In this document: positions 53,168 to 63,985 of the stretch, one piece after another
Position numbering within the stretch: position 1 is the first letter of the stretch
How the letters are laid out: each line of letters begins with the position of its first letter
DNA from: Notolepis coatsorum
Taxonomy: Eukaryota; Chordata; Actinopteri; Aulopiformes; Paralepididae
Length of the DNA stretch: 64,000 nt
Direction: 5' to 3'
NCBI GenBank assembly: GCA_963971535.1
Contig: OZ020593.1
Span: 34,630,576 to 34,694,575, forward strand
The notes under the pieces: model-generated
The model's database searches: none
What the model was told of the DNA's origin: nothing
Seen by the model: only the letters and a program-made list of their open reading frames with translations
Made by a program: the position numbers and the translations under genes

Positions 53168-56005
53168 ATATGAAGTGGTATGGTCAAGTTCTGCGTCACC
53201 TTTCTCGATGATGTCTTTCATGAAAGCCTTATAGCGTTCGTGATACTCTTTATCCGTCTTTAGCTTCTTCTTTAGAGACTGGAGGCGGACTGTAGCTAGT
53301 CTCTTGTTGTTTGGTAGGGATGGTGGGCTGCTACCCTTGAAAGGTAGAGGCATCTCGTAGTGTCCATCTTCTTTCTGTCTGATGTTCTCGCTGAGGAATT
53401 GTATGAAGTGAACATCTTCTTGAGACACGTACTTGTCCTCGTAGTTCCTTTCAGAGAAGTCCGACTCAAGTACTTTAAGGACATCTGTTGTAGACGGGGC
53501 TGGTATTTCTTTTACTGACACTCTATGTACAAAGCTCTGGCTCCCTTGTCGGTCCAGATGAGGGTTAGATGAGCCTATTATGCTCCAGCCAAGCTCTGTC
53601 CTCTGTGCGAAAGGTTCGTTTTCACAGCCTGTGATGACTTCGAGTGGAGCTAGCGCTGAGGGACAATCACATCCTATTAACATACCCACTTCACAGTCTA
53701 GAAGTGTTGGCAACTTGTTTACGAGATGCTTGAGGTGAGGCCACTGTAGCGCTGTTTTACCAGTAGGAATGTAGGATTTGTCTACTGGGATGAAGCTACG
53801 AGTGTAGGCTTGTGGCACTCTGATGTTGTTTGCAGAATGGAGTCCTCTGATTTGTAGGCCGCTGACACTCTTGCTGGTTATAACTGTATTTACAGCAGTC
53901 ATTGTACTGAGTCTCAGCTTCACAGGTTGACTTTCCACACTTAACTCCTTAAGCAGGTCCTCTAAGATAAACGTTGTATCACTCTGTGTGTCGAGTAGTG
54001 CGTAAGTGAGCACCGTTATCTGTGGCTCTTGAACTGAAGACACAAGGACTGGGACAATGCTTGAGGTCGCAGAAGCACATCGGGTTGTAGTGTGAGACAC
54101 GACTCTGCGGACTTCTTGGCCCCGGTAGTTTGCAGTAGATGTGCCACTCTGGGTTGTCTCTGGTGCTTGTGACCTCTCTTCGTGCAGACACGTTGGATGA
54201 CGACGGTTGCAGGTGTTGCAGGTATGTCGCCGTTTACAGTCCTTGCTGGAGTGTCCCTTCTTTAGACATCCAAAGCAGAGGTGATTTTGGTAGATGTACG
54301 TTCTCTTATCCTCTATAGACCTTGATGCGAAGTTAGTGCATGTAGCAATGCCATGATTCTCATTCTTGCAGATTGGGCAAGGTGGTCTGGCTCTATAGGG
54401 TGAATACTGTGTCTCCACGATGTTGCTCTTTATGTGAGTGCTTGTATTCAACGCTCTGGCTCTCTTGGAAAACCTCTCGTCTGAGGCTCTGGAGTTCAAC
54501 AGTAGTGGGGTAGCGATGGGGTTACAAGCTATTCGAGCCTCTTTGTTCAGAAACTTTGAAAAGTGTGCAAGACTTGGATAGCTTCCAGATTTATCTAGCT
54601 CTTCTACGATGATCCTGCTCCATCTTCGCACAATCCACTCAGGTAGTTTCTTGAGCAGTTTGTGGTTCTCTTCACAGTCGTTCAAGATGTCCAGCCCTCG
54701 GACATGTGGAATTGCCTCTGTGCATCCCTGTAGGAAGTCTGCAAACTCTCGGAGCGCCAGAGGATCGTTTGTGTTTATCTTAGGCCATCTCATTAGCTTG
54801 TCTCTGAACGCCCTTTGTATAATGAAGGGGTTTCCATACCTCTCTTCCAACACTCTCCAGGCACCTTTATATGCTTCCTCGGAGTCTCTGTAAAAGAATC
54901 CTTCCACAGACTTACGAGCTTCTCCAGTAAGGTACATTTTCAGATAAAACATCTTATCACTTGTTGGGAGAGGCTTTCGATGTATCAGGGTCATGAAGGT
55001 CATCTTCCAATCAACAAATTTCATAGGGTCACCGTTGAATATTGTTGGTTCTGGTGTAGGTAGGCGATTCATGCTTAATGCACTTGTGATTGCTTCGGCT
55101 AGACTGAAGGCCTCTTGGTTTGCCGTCGCGCTGGGAGATGCTTGACGTTGGAATGCTGTAGGATGTAGCGGAGCACTATATTCAGGATTTTGGTAAGCAG
55201 TATTTATTTCATGGTCAGTGACTTCTTCTTCTTCGTTGTCTAGATCACTTCCCGAACTGTATGCCCTCACTCGGGCTGCTGCTACCTGGACTTCCTTCTC
55301 TGCTTGTAGCTGCTGTAACTTCATCCTCTCCTCCTCCAGCTTACGTCGACTCTGTACCTTCAACTTCTCCATTTCCATCAGCATGGCTGCCTCTTCCCCC
55401 TCTAGTTGGAGGAGACTGGTTTGCTGAGCCTGGATCACTTGCATGGCCTTTACCTCTTCCACTTTAGCCGCGAGTTCAGCTTCCCTCCGCCTGTTTGATG
55501 CCTTGGAACGTTGAGAGTGAATTGTTTCAGTATTTGTGTGACCATATACAGATCTGTACTCTTCTTTGTTCAGAGCTATTCTCACCCTCTCCTTCTCAAG
55601 TCTTTCATTAAAATCTTCCTCTTTTGTTTCCAGCTGCTTACACACAAGCTCTTGGGTGTCTGTCGTCAGCTGAATACAGGCGTCCATTTTATTTGCGATC
55701 TCAGGAGTCGTGGCATGGTTACGTAAAATGGACTCATATAAACTTCTTACTAAGTCACAACTTGCTTGAATGTCTTGTTTTAGTCTTTCAAGTTCTTCTG
55801 CTGGACAGAAGGTTCTTAGCTTCCCTCTTGCTTCCTTGGCTATCTTCTTCCACTTCTGATAAGCTTTGTTAAAAGCTTTCTCATTCCTCTTATCCTCCAC
55901 TTCACGGTTTTCTTTTCCTTTCTCGGTTAGAGTTCTTTGGCGAGCACCCGTTCTGTTCTGTTCCAACTCCAAGAGGTTGCCAGCTTCGTCTTCTTGGGCC
56001 GACAT
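53054..56005 (-). pseudogene. BEL/Pao gag-protease region
   Basis: An open stretch of 983 codons starting with ATG at 56005. The first 270 residues are charged and rich in Glu, Lys and Leu, predicting a coiled coil. The gag core (PEPTIFNGDPMKFVDWKMTF, about 315) follows, then three Cys/His clusters (CPICKNENHGIATC, CFGCLKKGHSSKDC, CNTCNRRHPTC; about 545-605) and a retropepsin-like motif (YALLDTQSDTTFIL, about 655). The last part begins the pol polyprotein (CPSALAPLEVITG; LGWSIIGSSNP). It ends at the LINE insertion boundary. One gag-pol frame is usual in BEL/Pao. Confidence 0.9.
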
Positions 56006-56113
56006 TGTGCTTGATCACATACACTCAAAATATCAAATAACTAGATGGTATTTAAGAGTTCCACTTGCTGGGATGGATATCAGACAGCATAATATTCATT
56101 AAACATACAGGAG

Positions 56114-56809
56114 TTGCCACACGACGGCTTCTCAGTTACAGTGGGTGACAATATTGTCACAAGGAAAGACGAAATTACCTACCTGGGTTCCATCCTAGAG
56201 GCAAATCTTTCCTGTGACAAAATGGCATCCAATGTAATAAAAAAAGTCAACCAACGAACTAGATTCTTGTACCGGATCTCCTCTCTGGTAAACAAGAATA
56301 CCCTGAGGACTCTGGCAGGAGCACTCATTCAAGGGTACTATGACTATGCGTGCACCTCATGGTACCAAAGCACCTCAAAGGCGCTTAAAACAAAATTACA
56401 AACATCACAAAACAAACTGGTCAGACTACTACTTGACCTGAACCCCAGAACCCACCTCACCCCTGCCCACTTTGCCAACCTAGGATGGCTTAGAGTAGAC
56501 GACAGAGTACAGCAACTTGCAATGGGCCTGGTCTACAAGATACACTATACGACCGGGGTGCCCATGTACATGTCAAAATACTTCCCAAAGGTCAGTGAAT
56601 ACCACAACCACTACACCAGAGGAAGCTCAACAAATCATGTTAAACCCAGATTCGGCTCAAACAAGGGACTAAACACGTTTCGCAATTATGCCACAACAAT
56701 GTGGAACGCCCTACCCAAAGCTGTAAAGGAATGTGAATCCCTGCCCACATTCAAAACCGCCCTTAAAGAGCACCTACGGGAGGCTGCAATTCGAAACTGG
56801 CCACCGTAA
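56114..56809 (+). CDS. LINE ORF2 C-terminal part, 231 codons
   Basis: LINE-type C-terminus: KDEITYLGSILEANLSCDKM (about 18), ALIQGYYDYACTSWYQSTSK (about 70), PAHFANLGWLRVDDRVQQLA (about 115), NTFRNYATTMWNALPKAV (about 188), and a final EHLREAAIRNWP. The palm is lost through 5' truncation; the first few codons are host (BEL/Pao leader) sequence. The 3' UTR runs from 56810 to 57252 and holds the tail module that recurs through the window, so this copy identifies the source LINE of that module. Confidence 0.8.
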   Translation: MPHDGFSVTVGDNIVTRKDEITYLGSILEANLSCDKMASNVIKKVNQRTRFLYRISSLVNKNTLRTLAGALIQGYYDYACTSWYQSTSKALKTKLQTSQNKLVRLLLDLNPRTHLTPAHFANLGWLRVDDRVQQLAMGLVYKIHYTTGVPMYMSKYFPKVSEYHNHYTRGSSTNHVKPRFGSNKGLNTFRNYATTMWNALPKAVKECESLPTFKTALKEHLREAAIRNWPP

Positions 56810-57252
56810 ATGCCCAAAACCCCCACCACCTCCTAATAGACAGTCTCCTCCCCACCGCATGTATATATTCCCTCCCCGCCGTATGTATATTCCCCTCCCA
56901 CCCACCCACCCCCTCCTAATGTACAGTCCCCTCCCCATCATATGTATATACTCTGTCAGGATCTAGGGGTAACAGTACTGTATATTTGAATACCGCCTAT
57001 GTCACAAATGTATCAGTACTAAATACCTATATGTCCCTATGCCATAAATGTCATGTATGTTATGTATGTCATAAATGTCTATATGAATTGAAAATGGGGG
57101 ACCCTGATGGAAACAAGACAAACGTCTTTCTCAGGTCTGCATCCCCTTAACAATTGTATGTATTGAGCCGTACTGTATTGTACCCATTCTGCAATCTGTT
57201 AAATAAAGTTTTCATTCATTCATTCATTCATTCATTCATCATTCATTCATTC
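56127..57252 (+). mobile_element. LINE 3' part inserted in the BEL/Pao leader
   Basis: Begins near cttctcagttacagtgggtg and ends with ATTCATTC repeats. It separates one copy of the 68-bp leader repeat (56060-56126) from the five at 57259-57575. Confidence 0.8.
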
Positions 57253-57258
57253 ACGTCT

Positions 57259-57575
57259 GTGGTATTGCTGGGATGAATACCAGACAGCATGAGGGTAATT
57301 AGATATACAGAAGTTGCCACACATCCGTGGTATTGCTGGGATGGATACCAGACAGCATAGGGTTAATTAGATATACAGGAGTTGCCACACATCCGTGGTA
57401 TTGCTGGGATGGATACCACAGCATAAGGGTAATTAGATATACAGGAGTTACCACACATCCGTGGTATTGCTGGGATGGATACCAGACAGCATAAGGGTAA
57501 TTAGATATACAGGAGTTGCCACACGTCCGTGGGTTTGCTGGGATGGATACCAGACAGCATGAGGGTAATTAGTAG
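57259..57575. repeat. 68-bp tandem repeat in the BEL/Pao leader, 5 units
   Basis: Starts of gtggtattgctggg-type units at 57259, 57327, 57395, 57461 and 57529. Units end gttgccacacatcc. A sixth unit is on the other side of the LINE. Confidence 0.9.
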
Positions 57576-57985
57576 GTTCATTCTTCATTCTCTTCATGCA
57601 TGTACTTTCTTTAGTGTAGGGTCCTCAACATACATGTGTTCTCTTCGGAGTAAGATCTTCAACATACATGTATTTTCTTCAGAGTGAGGTCTTCATTGTA
57701 CATGCATTTTCTTCAGAGTGAGGTCTATTTCACATTTATCCACTTCAGAATAAAGTCTTCATAATACATCCATCCTCTTCAGAGTAAGGTCTATTTCACA
57801 TTTATCCACTTCAGAATGAGGTTTCATAATACATTTATCCTCTTCAGAGTATGGGTTTTTACTCACTGTTTATCATCTTCAGAGTATGGGTTTTACTCAC
57901 TGTTTATCATCTTCAGAGTATGGGTAAGTCTTCGCTCACCACTGGTCGGTAAGTTTTCACTCACCACTGGTCGGTAAGTTTTCAC
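57576..57985. repeat. short-repeat leader next to the BEL/Pao 5' LTR
   Basis: Degenerate units of about 30-40 bp with ttcagagtaaggtct and, nearest the LTR, two to three copies of tcaccactggtcggtaagtt. Confidence 0.8.
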
Positions 57986-58863
57986 TGTAACTGCCCCCCG
58001 GCTTGGTCTTGAAATAAAGATGCGGTTATGTTTCGTACAGATGCTTTTATTTATTTTCTCTTTTTTCTCTTGCATTTCAGCTTAGCAGTACTGTAGCTTT
58101 TCTTTGGTACTTTGTACAGGTAGTGACGGTTGCCTCATTTGGTCCGTTTGCACCTCGTTTGCACCTCGTTTGCACCTCGTTTGCACCGTGAAAACTGCAT
58201 AGGACAGTCAAACACAAACATACAATTAGTTACATATTTCACATTTCAATATTGTTCACATGTCGTTCATTATTATACCAAAGTGTTCAAACAAACAATT
58301 GTATTAAAGATATTTAAAGGGTGAACTCGTCTTCCATAGCAAAGGCACTCAGGGAAAAACAATGATATATAATAACGTTACTTGTCCGGCAGCAGGTGCC
58401 TTTGATTAGAATCTGCTTCGTGAGTGCACCACTTTATATGTTTATAAATGTTTGGCGGTTACACACATAAATATACAACAACATATCTTCAACAACAGTA
58501 ATAATAATAATACATTTGAGTGTTCGACATACCTTATTCCGCTTTACCAAGGGTAGTTAATTTAACTGGAGTAAGGTCCTTCCATCATACAATTCGCTGC
58601 CTGCTCCGTCGTTATCTGAGTTACTTCCGCCTTGGTCACACAGAAAGCTGTGACCTTTATACTAAAGAAAGACGAGCTCTGCCCCCATGTGGACACTAAA
58701 TGAAAGTGCACAAGTGGCTCCGAAATATTATTTTCTTAGATAGATAAATAGAGGGCTCAGTATTCTGAGCCTATACAGAGAAATTGATCATCTAGACCAA
58801 CGCAAATCAAAGCTTACTGACAGTAAAGATGATAGGCATCTTTACCCTTGGCGGTCAGTTACA
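57986..58863 (-). repeat. BEL/Pao 5' LTR
   Basis: 878 bp; four units of the cacctcgtttg-type repeat at about 58148-58188 where the other LTR has three. Confidence 0.9.
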
Positions 58864-58868
58864 AGATC

Positions 58869-59377
58869 CATTTAGAGTTGATTTGAGTATAGTCCGGCAA
58901 CCGGCACGAAGCAGAGCATAGCAGCGTCGGGCTCCATGGAGCAGTAGAGGCGGCGGTAGGAACGGCCTTGAGGAGCCTGGGGAGAGGAGAGAAATGCGAC
59001 TGTCTCTGGGAAGGGCTGGGAAGGAACTGTACATTGGAGGAGGCTGGGTTGATGTGATGTCGATTGATATGAATAGCGCATTATGTTAATAGAGAGATGC
59101 AAACAATACGTTATTTATATTGATGTGAGAGATGAAAACAATACGTTATTTATATTGATGTGATGTCGATTGATATGAATAGCGCGTTACGTTAATAGAG
59201 AGGCGAAAACAATACGACGTTAACTGAAAGCTGATGCACGGCGCTTGAGTGATTGTAGTATATTGAGCGAGTAGTTAGGCGATAGTAGGGCTCACGCGAT
59301 TGGGCGCTGAGAGGCCAATCAGGGCGCGCAAACTGAATGCAGAAGGACAACTGCCTTGGGTAAAGTATTCACGCGTC
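58869..59377. repeat. right flank of the BEL/Pao insertion, with a 106-bp tandem duplication
   Basis: gatgtgatgtcgattgatat occurs at 59051 and 59157, each followed by gaatagcgc and an acaatacg block; a half unit lies between. CCAAT lies at 59311. No gene recognised. Confidence 0.6.
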
Positions 59378-59863
59378 CTGGCACCACATCACCCCCACCC
59401 TCATCCACCTCCACTGGCTTCCAGTCAAGTCCTGCATCAATTTAACGATCCTCATCACCTACAAAGCCTTTCACTCCCTTGCCCCCCGGTACCTAGCTGA
59501 CCTCCTCCATCCCTACATCCCGCCCCGGAGGCTGCGGTCCTCTGACTCCGGTCTCCTCTCCATCCCCACCACCAACATGCAGACTGTTGGTCCCAGAGCC
59601 TTCTCTGTTGCCGCACCCACCCTCTGGAACTCACTCCCTCCAAACATCCGTAGTGCTACATCCCTGCACTCCTTCAAATCCCAACTCAAAACCCACCTCT
59701 TCACCAAATTTGTAAATGACTGATTTCCCTCTTTTCTTTTTCTTTCTTTTCTTTCTCTTTCTTCGTTGTTCCCTGATCCCTTCCCTTAGCTGCGGAGTCC
59801 TGTTAAGCGCATTGGGTCTCCTGAAAGGCGCTATATAAATCTAAGATATTATTATTATTATTA
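59378..59863 (+). mobile_element. L2 LINE 3' end
   Basis: The plus strand reads THLHWLPV-like (LIHLHWLPVKSCINL), AFHSLAPRYLADLLHPY, VGPRAFSVAAPTLWNSLPP, FKSQLKTHLFTKF, then a stop: the C-terminal end of an L2-type ORF2. The 3' end gaaaggcgctatataaatct followed by (ATT)n is the L2 signature. 5'-truncated. Confidence 0.85.
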
Positions 59864-60641
59864 ATCCATATTCAAAATAATGCAAGTATGATGCAAAACC
59901 ACTTTCACCTGTGAAAGTGTGTGTGTGATGGACTTGCAGGGAAGAGCGGGGAAAATCATGAAGATCTGCACTAGCCTCAAACAGAATTACAGTACACCTA
60001 TTTCAGCACTAAATGTCAGCCGTCAGCCTAAGGTGTGATATTTAAATCACATGCGGGCTGCTTCAGAGGGCCCCTTCATGTTCTTCAGAAACACGGCAAA
60101 TTGAAGTAGCATCTCCCTCCCAAACCCACCGACTTCATCTGTCTTTTAATGAACACATTACAGCTTTAGTGGGGTGGGTGGGAGAGAGGAAAAAATAACA
60201 TGCTGGAATTTGTTGAAGGCTTAGCTAGTAACGCCTCTAGAGATATGTGGGCATTAATAGTATGTGGTAATATGAGAGACGGCCGGTAGGATACATTCTA
60301 ATTCTTCACCTTTATCTATTTTAAAATTTAAAATAATTAGTTCTGGAACATCATTTCTTTCCATTCCAGAATGTAAGGAAGTCACGTGAAAGAATGATGC
60401 TTGTTTACTTCCTGAAACTCCGCCATTGCGATCAGGGCTCTCGTTTTCCGAGACACTAACTTATTATAGTCTCTCTCTTACCAATAGCAATAGATTTTAG
60501 AACACCTAGATGTATCGATAGCAATAGTAATATAACGTTAATGCAACAAAACGAATGCCTTGCTTTGTTAATCATAACGTTGACGCAGTAGCATATGTCG
60601 GTGTTGGCTGTAACGGACATGACAATAACAACGTGTACACA
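59864..60641. other. unassigned stretch
   Basis: Unique-looking DNA with no frame, repeat or boundary I can recognise. Confidence 0.4.
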
Positions 60642-61240
60642 TTAACACTTTGATTGCCTAAGGCTAAATTCATGATATACCATAGGTTGCCAGCTCTATT
60701 TGTCTATGGATAAGTACCCCTTCTTTGCAGGGCTATAACCTTTTAAATTCTATTGCTAAATTGCCATTATTATGGCCCATTCAAAGTCCTATATGTATTG
60801 TTCATTGTGTAGCAACGTTAAACTTTTTCATTCACATATTCATAGTAAAATATGGTCTAATGTAGTATGTTATGTTTTCATCTCTTTCTGCAGCTTTCTC
60901 CAGAACGTGATCTATAGCCCCAAATGCATTATATTGATGATGAAATACAGTTTGATGGCAATCGGCACGATATAAAAAATTTCAATTGGACGTACTTCTA
61001 GAAGGTTCTACGTATCATCTGATGATGACCGGATGGGCGGGGGATCATTTATAATTCCGTGGGCAGCGTTATATCATTCATCTAGTGTGGGTCATATGTT
61101 CATCAGAGCAGTTTATATCGAACACGTTCAAAAATAACGCTGAATCTTACCTTATCTTCCTCGCGCCGTTGGACGATCAGCGTGGTGTAGACCGTTTTCG
61201 ATTATGGGATGTTTATCCTGATGAACCATTTCCAGGTTGT
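60642..61240. mobile_element. TTAA (piggyBac-like) element, left part only
   Basis: Starts ttaacactttgattgcc and follows the element at 6669 for about 590 bp, then diverges near 61240. The right end of that family is absent. Confidence 0.75.
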
Positions 61241-61689
61241 ATAATAGACTAGGCAGAATTTCAGAAAATGTGCTTGTATAAAGTGCTGAAGGCATTTCGT
61301 GTTTATTTTTGGTACACAACATTTCTAGGGGTATTAATGGGTGCTGAATCTAAATCTGCTGTATACCAAGCTCAAACATTTCAAATAAGGCCTCAAAATT
61401 GAGAAATCCAACATGGCCGCCAGCACCAGGCCCTCTCTCCACAAAAATCTTTGTATAGGCGAGGATAAAATAAATGACATTTCTTCAGTGTTTGCAGGAA
61501 TACTACAGCAATTAGGTAATAACTGTACAGTGTCGGACACCAACATTAGAATCCCCCAAGTCTTAGCTTTCTTCAGGTACCAAGTTTATGCAAGTAGCTC
61601 TTATAAATCTGGATATATAAGCATTTTAATGTAAGCATGCTGTTTTAGGCGAATTTTCAAAAAATAAATGGTGGGGCTTAATGAGTTAA
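61241..61689. other. unassigned, possibly end of another TTAA element
   Basis: Ends cttaatgagttaa (61686-61689 TTAA), reading inverted ttaactcattaagcccc, which resembles the ttaacNcatt ends of other TTAA elements here. No partner end found. Confidence 0.3.
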
Positions 61690-61746
61690 GTGTGACTACA
61701 CAAGGTACAAACCTGAATTAAATGTGCTTTTGTAAGTTTTCTTACA

Positions 61747-61935
61747 TACATCAACAAGGACGTAGTCACACCGGAGATTCAAGAATCCATACTTGGCGCA
61801 GAACACCTTGGACAGGCACAACTGAACATGTTTGTGGACAAACGTTTGTGTGAACCTCCAGATAGTGACCAGCACCTGAACCTGAAATCACCCATTCGAA
61901 AGAACAAAGCCAAAGACATTTGCCTCTTTGTATGA
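61747..61935 (+). pseudogene. protein-coding remnant of unknown family
   Basis: This frame reads YINKDVVTPEIQESILGAEH, then LGQAQLNMFVDKRLCEPPDS and ends LKSPIRKNKAK before the frame closes. The regular codon pattern and the hydrophilic, exon-like composition differ from the repeats around it, and I have a memory of similar sequences in multi-copy uncharacterised fish proteins. It could be an exon of a decayed host gene or of a DNA-transposon-associated gene. The coding character seems to continue in another frame after 61910, so it is probably broken. No function is proposed. Confidence 0.35.
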
Positions 61936-61999
61936 AGTTGTGCAACTTTCCAAGAACAAGCAAAACACCATCAAAGTGGACAGGCTCATCACAGTGTTT

Positions 62000-62268
62000 T
62001 AATGACAAACCAAGTACATAATCCTATCCAACATATGTGTAAAGGCACACACAACATATTCCAGTTAACGGTATATTTTTTTAATGATTCGTTATGGCGT
62101 AATCAATACTTCCATGTGTATAAATTGCGTTCGCGACCTCCATGTTTTGGGGCTATTCATCAGAAAACTCGGATCCGAGATTTGGCTCCCATCCGGCGGG
62201 CAACAACTGTGGGTTTTCAGCCTCTCTCTCTGGAGCTTAACGGAGTTTCGACTCCTGACTAGAGGAGC
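62000..62268. other. unassigned
   Basis: AT-rich then GC-rich sequence; nothing recognised. Confidence 0.35.
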
Positions 62269-62300
62269 TTGTCGCGGCTCATGCGCATGCGCGCGCTCGG

Positions 62301-62418
62301 CCAATCAGAGAGAGGTCTGCAGAAATGGAGCTCAACCAATCAGAGAGAGGTCTGCAGAAATGGAGCTCAACCAATCAGAGAGGGGTCTGCAGAACTGGAG
62401 CTACTATTTGTAGAGACG
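62301..62418. promoter_or_regulatory. three 35-bp repeats, each with a CCAAT box
   Basis: ccaatcagagagaggtctgc occurs at 62301 and 62336, and a variant (ccaatcagagaggggtctgc) at 62371. The last unit continues gaactggagctactatttgt and agagacgc, which is the 5' part of the 218-bp unit at 40327-41403. It looks like a promoter-like segment of the same hAT-related family. Confidence 0.5.
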
Positions 62419-62423
62419 CCCCT

Positions 62424-62460
62424 GTGTGTGTGTGTGTGTGTGTGTGCGTGCGTGCGTGCG
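62424..62460. repeat. (TG)n microsatellite
   Basis: About ten TG units and several CG/TG steps. Confidence 0.9.
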
Positions 62461-62638
62461 TTTGGAAAGACGATGAAGTCACTAGTCAGGACTCAGGACA
62501 GGAGTATATTATAGTAAACTGAGGATGGACAGATAATGTTGATATTCAAATATAAACAAGTTTCGAGAGGAGTGGAAGTTTGAAGACAGACTAGACTACA
62601 ATATGATGCGGGGGTAGTGAGTTGAAACAGTGTGTGTG

Positions 62639-62738
62639 AATGAATGAATGAAAACTTTATTTAACAGATTGCAGAATGGGTACAGTACAGTACGGCTCAA
62701 TACACACAATTGTTAAGGGGATGCAGACCAGAGAAAGG
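62639..62738 (-). repeat. LINE 3'-tail module
   Basis: Inverted form of the module; (GAAT)n on the left followed by gaaaactttatttaacagat and, at the far end, aaggggatgcagaccagaga. Confidence 0.8.
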
Positions 62739-62740
62739 CG

Positions 62741-63589
62741 TTACTATTTCGTTACTATCTCATCATAAATTCATAATGCAGGCGGAATGCAGTATTTTAT
62801 TTCGTTTTCGACAGTCAAAAATACATTTTGAGCTGTTTTTCTTATTTGGGAGTGACGTGGTGTGGCAGTGAAACGGTTAAATACAAGAATGTGTCCCGCG
62901 GCGTGACTGGACCCTCTGTCTGTGAGTGACTCTGCTTTGGTCCAATCACATTCCCCATCCACAGTCTGCGAATCAGAGGCAGAGTAGGGCGGGTCTTCAC
63001 TGCACGTCATGTGACATATGCGCCAATCGTGTGACAGCAGGGCTCCGTCGTCGGAGAATTCCACCCCAAAACGCTTGGCAAAATTAAAAGTGAAACCGCA
63101 AGATGACTTTTGCGGTTTCTGTTCAGAATTCCACCCCAATAGGGATAGGAAACAAAATACTGTCTACCGCTAAAAACAGCACATCCAATTGCATTGAAAG
63201 CATCTGGAATCACAACACTAGCCGACGCTTCAACTAGGTACAGGAGGGTTGATGGTGGCAGAGCAAAAGCTCTTATTTGCCAGATTTACAGTTAATTTAC
63301 ATGTTAAAGAGAGACTGATTGTATGTTTATAGAGAGACATTTATAAAAACAATTTAATAGTTACAGTTGATATAATTGAATAGTTCAGCCTGCATTTGTT
63401 AGATGTGATACACTGGTTTTGTAAAACCACTGGCTGGCTGCTCTAATGCTGTGAGCATCATAGACTGTTGCTTTACCATACTTGATGGTATAGAAGCTGA
63501 AGCACTAGTTTAACAATTTACGTTATGTGCAGAGAAACAAGTTAAAAACAATTTATGCACTTTCAATAAAGCGTTTAAAAAAAACTGTT
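62741..63589. other. unassigned, with a short perfect hairpin
   Basis: gaaaccgcaa/ttgcggtttc form a 10-bp stem with an 8-nt loop at 63091-63118, between two copies of agaattccacccca (63054 and 63124). No gene recognised. Confidence 0.4.
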
Positions 63590-63739
63590 GGGGGAACGAC
63601 GACGACTTCGTAACCTAGTTACTTTCAAAGTAACTAAGTTACTCTGATAATCAAGTAATCAGTAAAGTAACTTAGATTACTTTTTAAAGGAGTAATCAGT
63701 AATCAGATTACTTTTACAAGTAATCTGTGGCATCACTGG
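63590..63739. mobile_element. hAT-like DNA transposon end
   Basis: Repeats of agtaactnagttac and agtaatcagtaa lead to the edge tctgtggcatcactgg, inverted ccagtgatgccacaga, a common end in fish genomes. The other end was not found. Confidence 0.5.
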
Positions 63740-63879
63740 TCGTTTATGATATTAATTGAAAATAGCATATGAGAGTATCATAGTAATAATAACACATGGC
63801 GATATACTAAATGACAGCCAAACATGGCACTGCAACTAAATAACACAAATACAATAGGCACATTTGTGACTGTTACAAA

Positions 63880-63985
63880 TATAACACGTTTTATACTTGT
63901 GCTACAAGATTTTGGCCTGTGCTACAAAACTATCAACCTCTGTAGCACCAGTGCTATGTGCAAAAAAAGTTTACGTACAGCCCTG
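63880..63985. mobile_element. right end of a cagggctgtacg-type TIR transposon
   Basis: Ends tttacgtacagccctg, as at 12861. The left end was not found. Confidence 0.5.

Larger units (their letters stand above)
47336..58863 (-). mobile_element. BEL/Pao LTR retrotransposon, young, with two LINE insertions
   Basis: Two LTRs in direct orientation (47336-48202 and 57986-58863) flank gag, protease, reverse transcriptase, RNase H and integrase on the minus strand. The 5-bp duplication agatc is at 47331-47335 and 58864-58868. Inside are a plus-strand LINE at 51334-53167 and another LINE 3' part at about 56127-57252. A G-rich polypurine tract (ggatttggtgggag on the minus strand) precedes the 3' LTR. 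Total 11.5 kb, about 8.6 kb without the LINEs. The near-identity of the LTRs indicates a recent insertion. Coding is interrupted by one LINE and about one further break. Confidence 0.9.
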
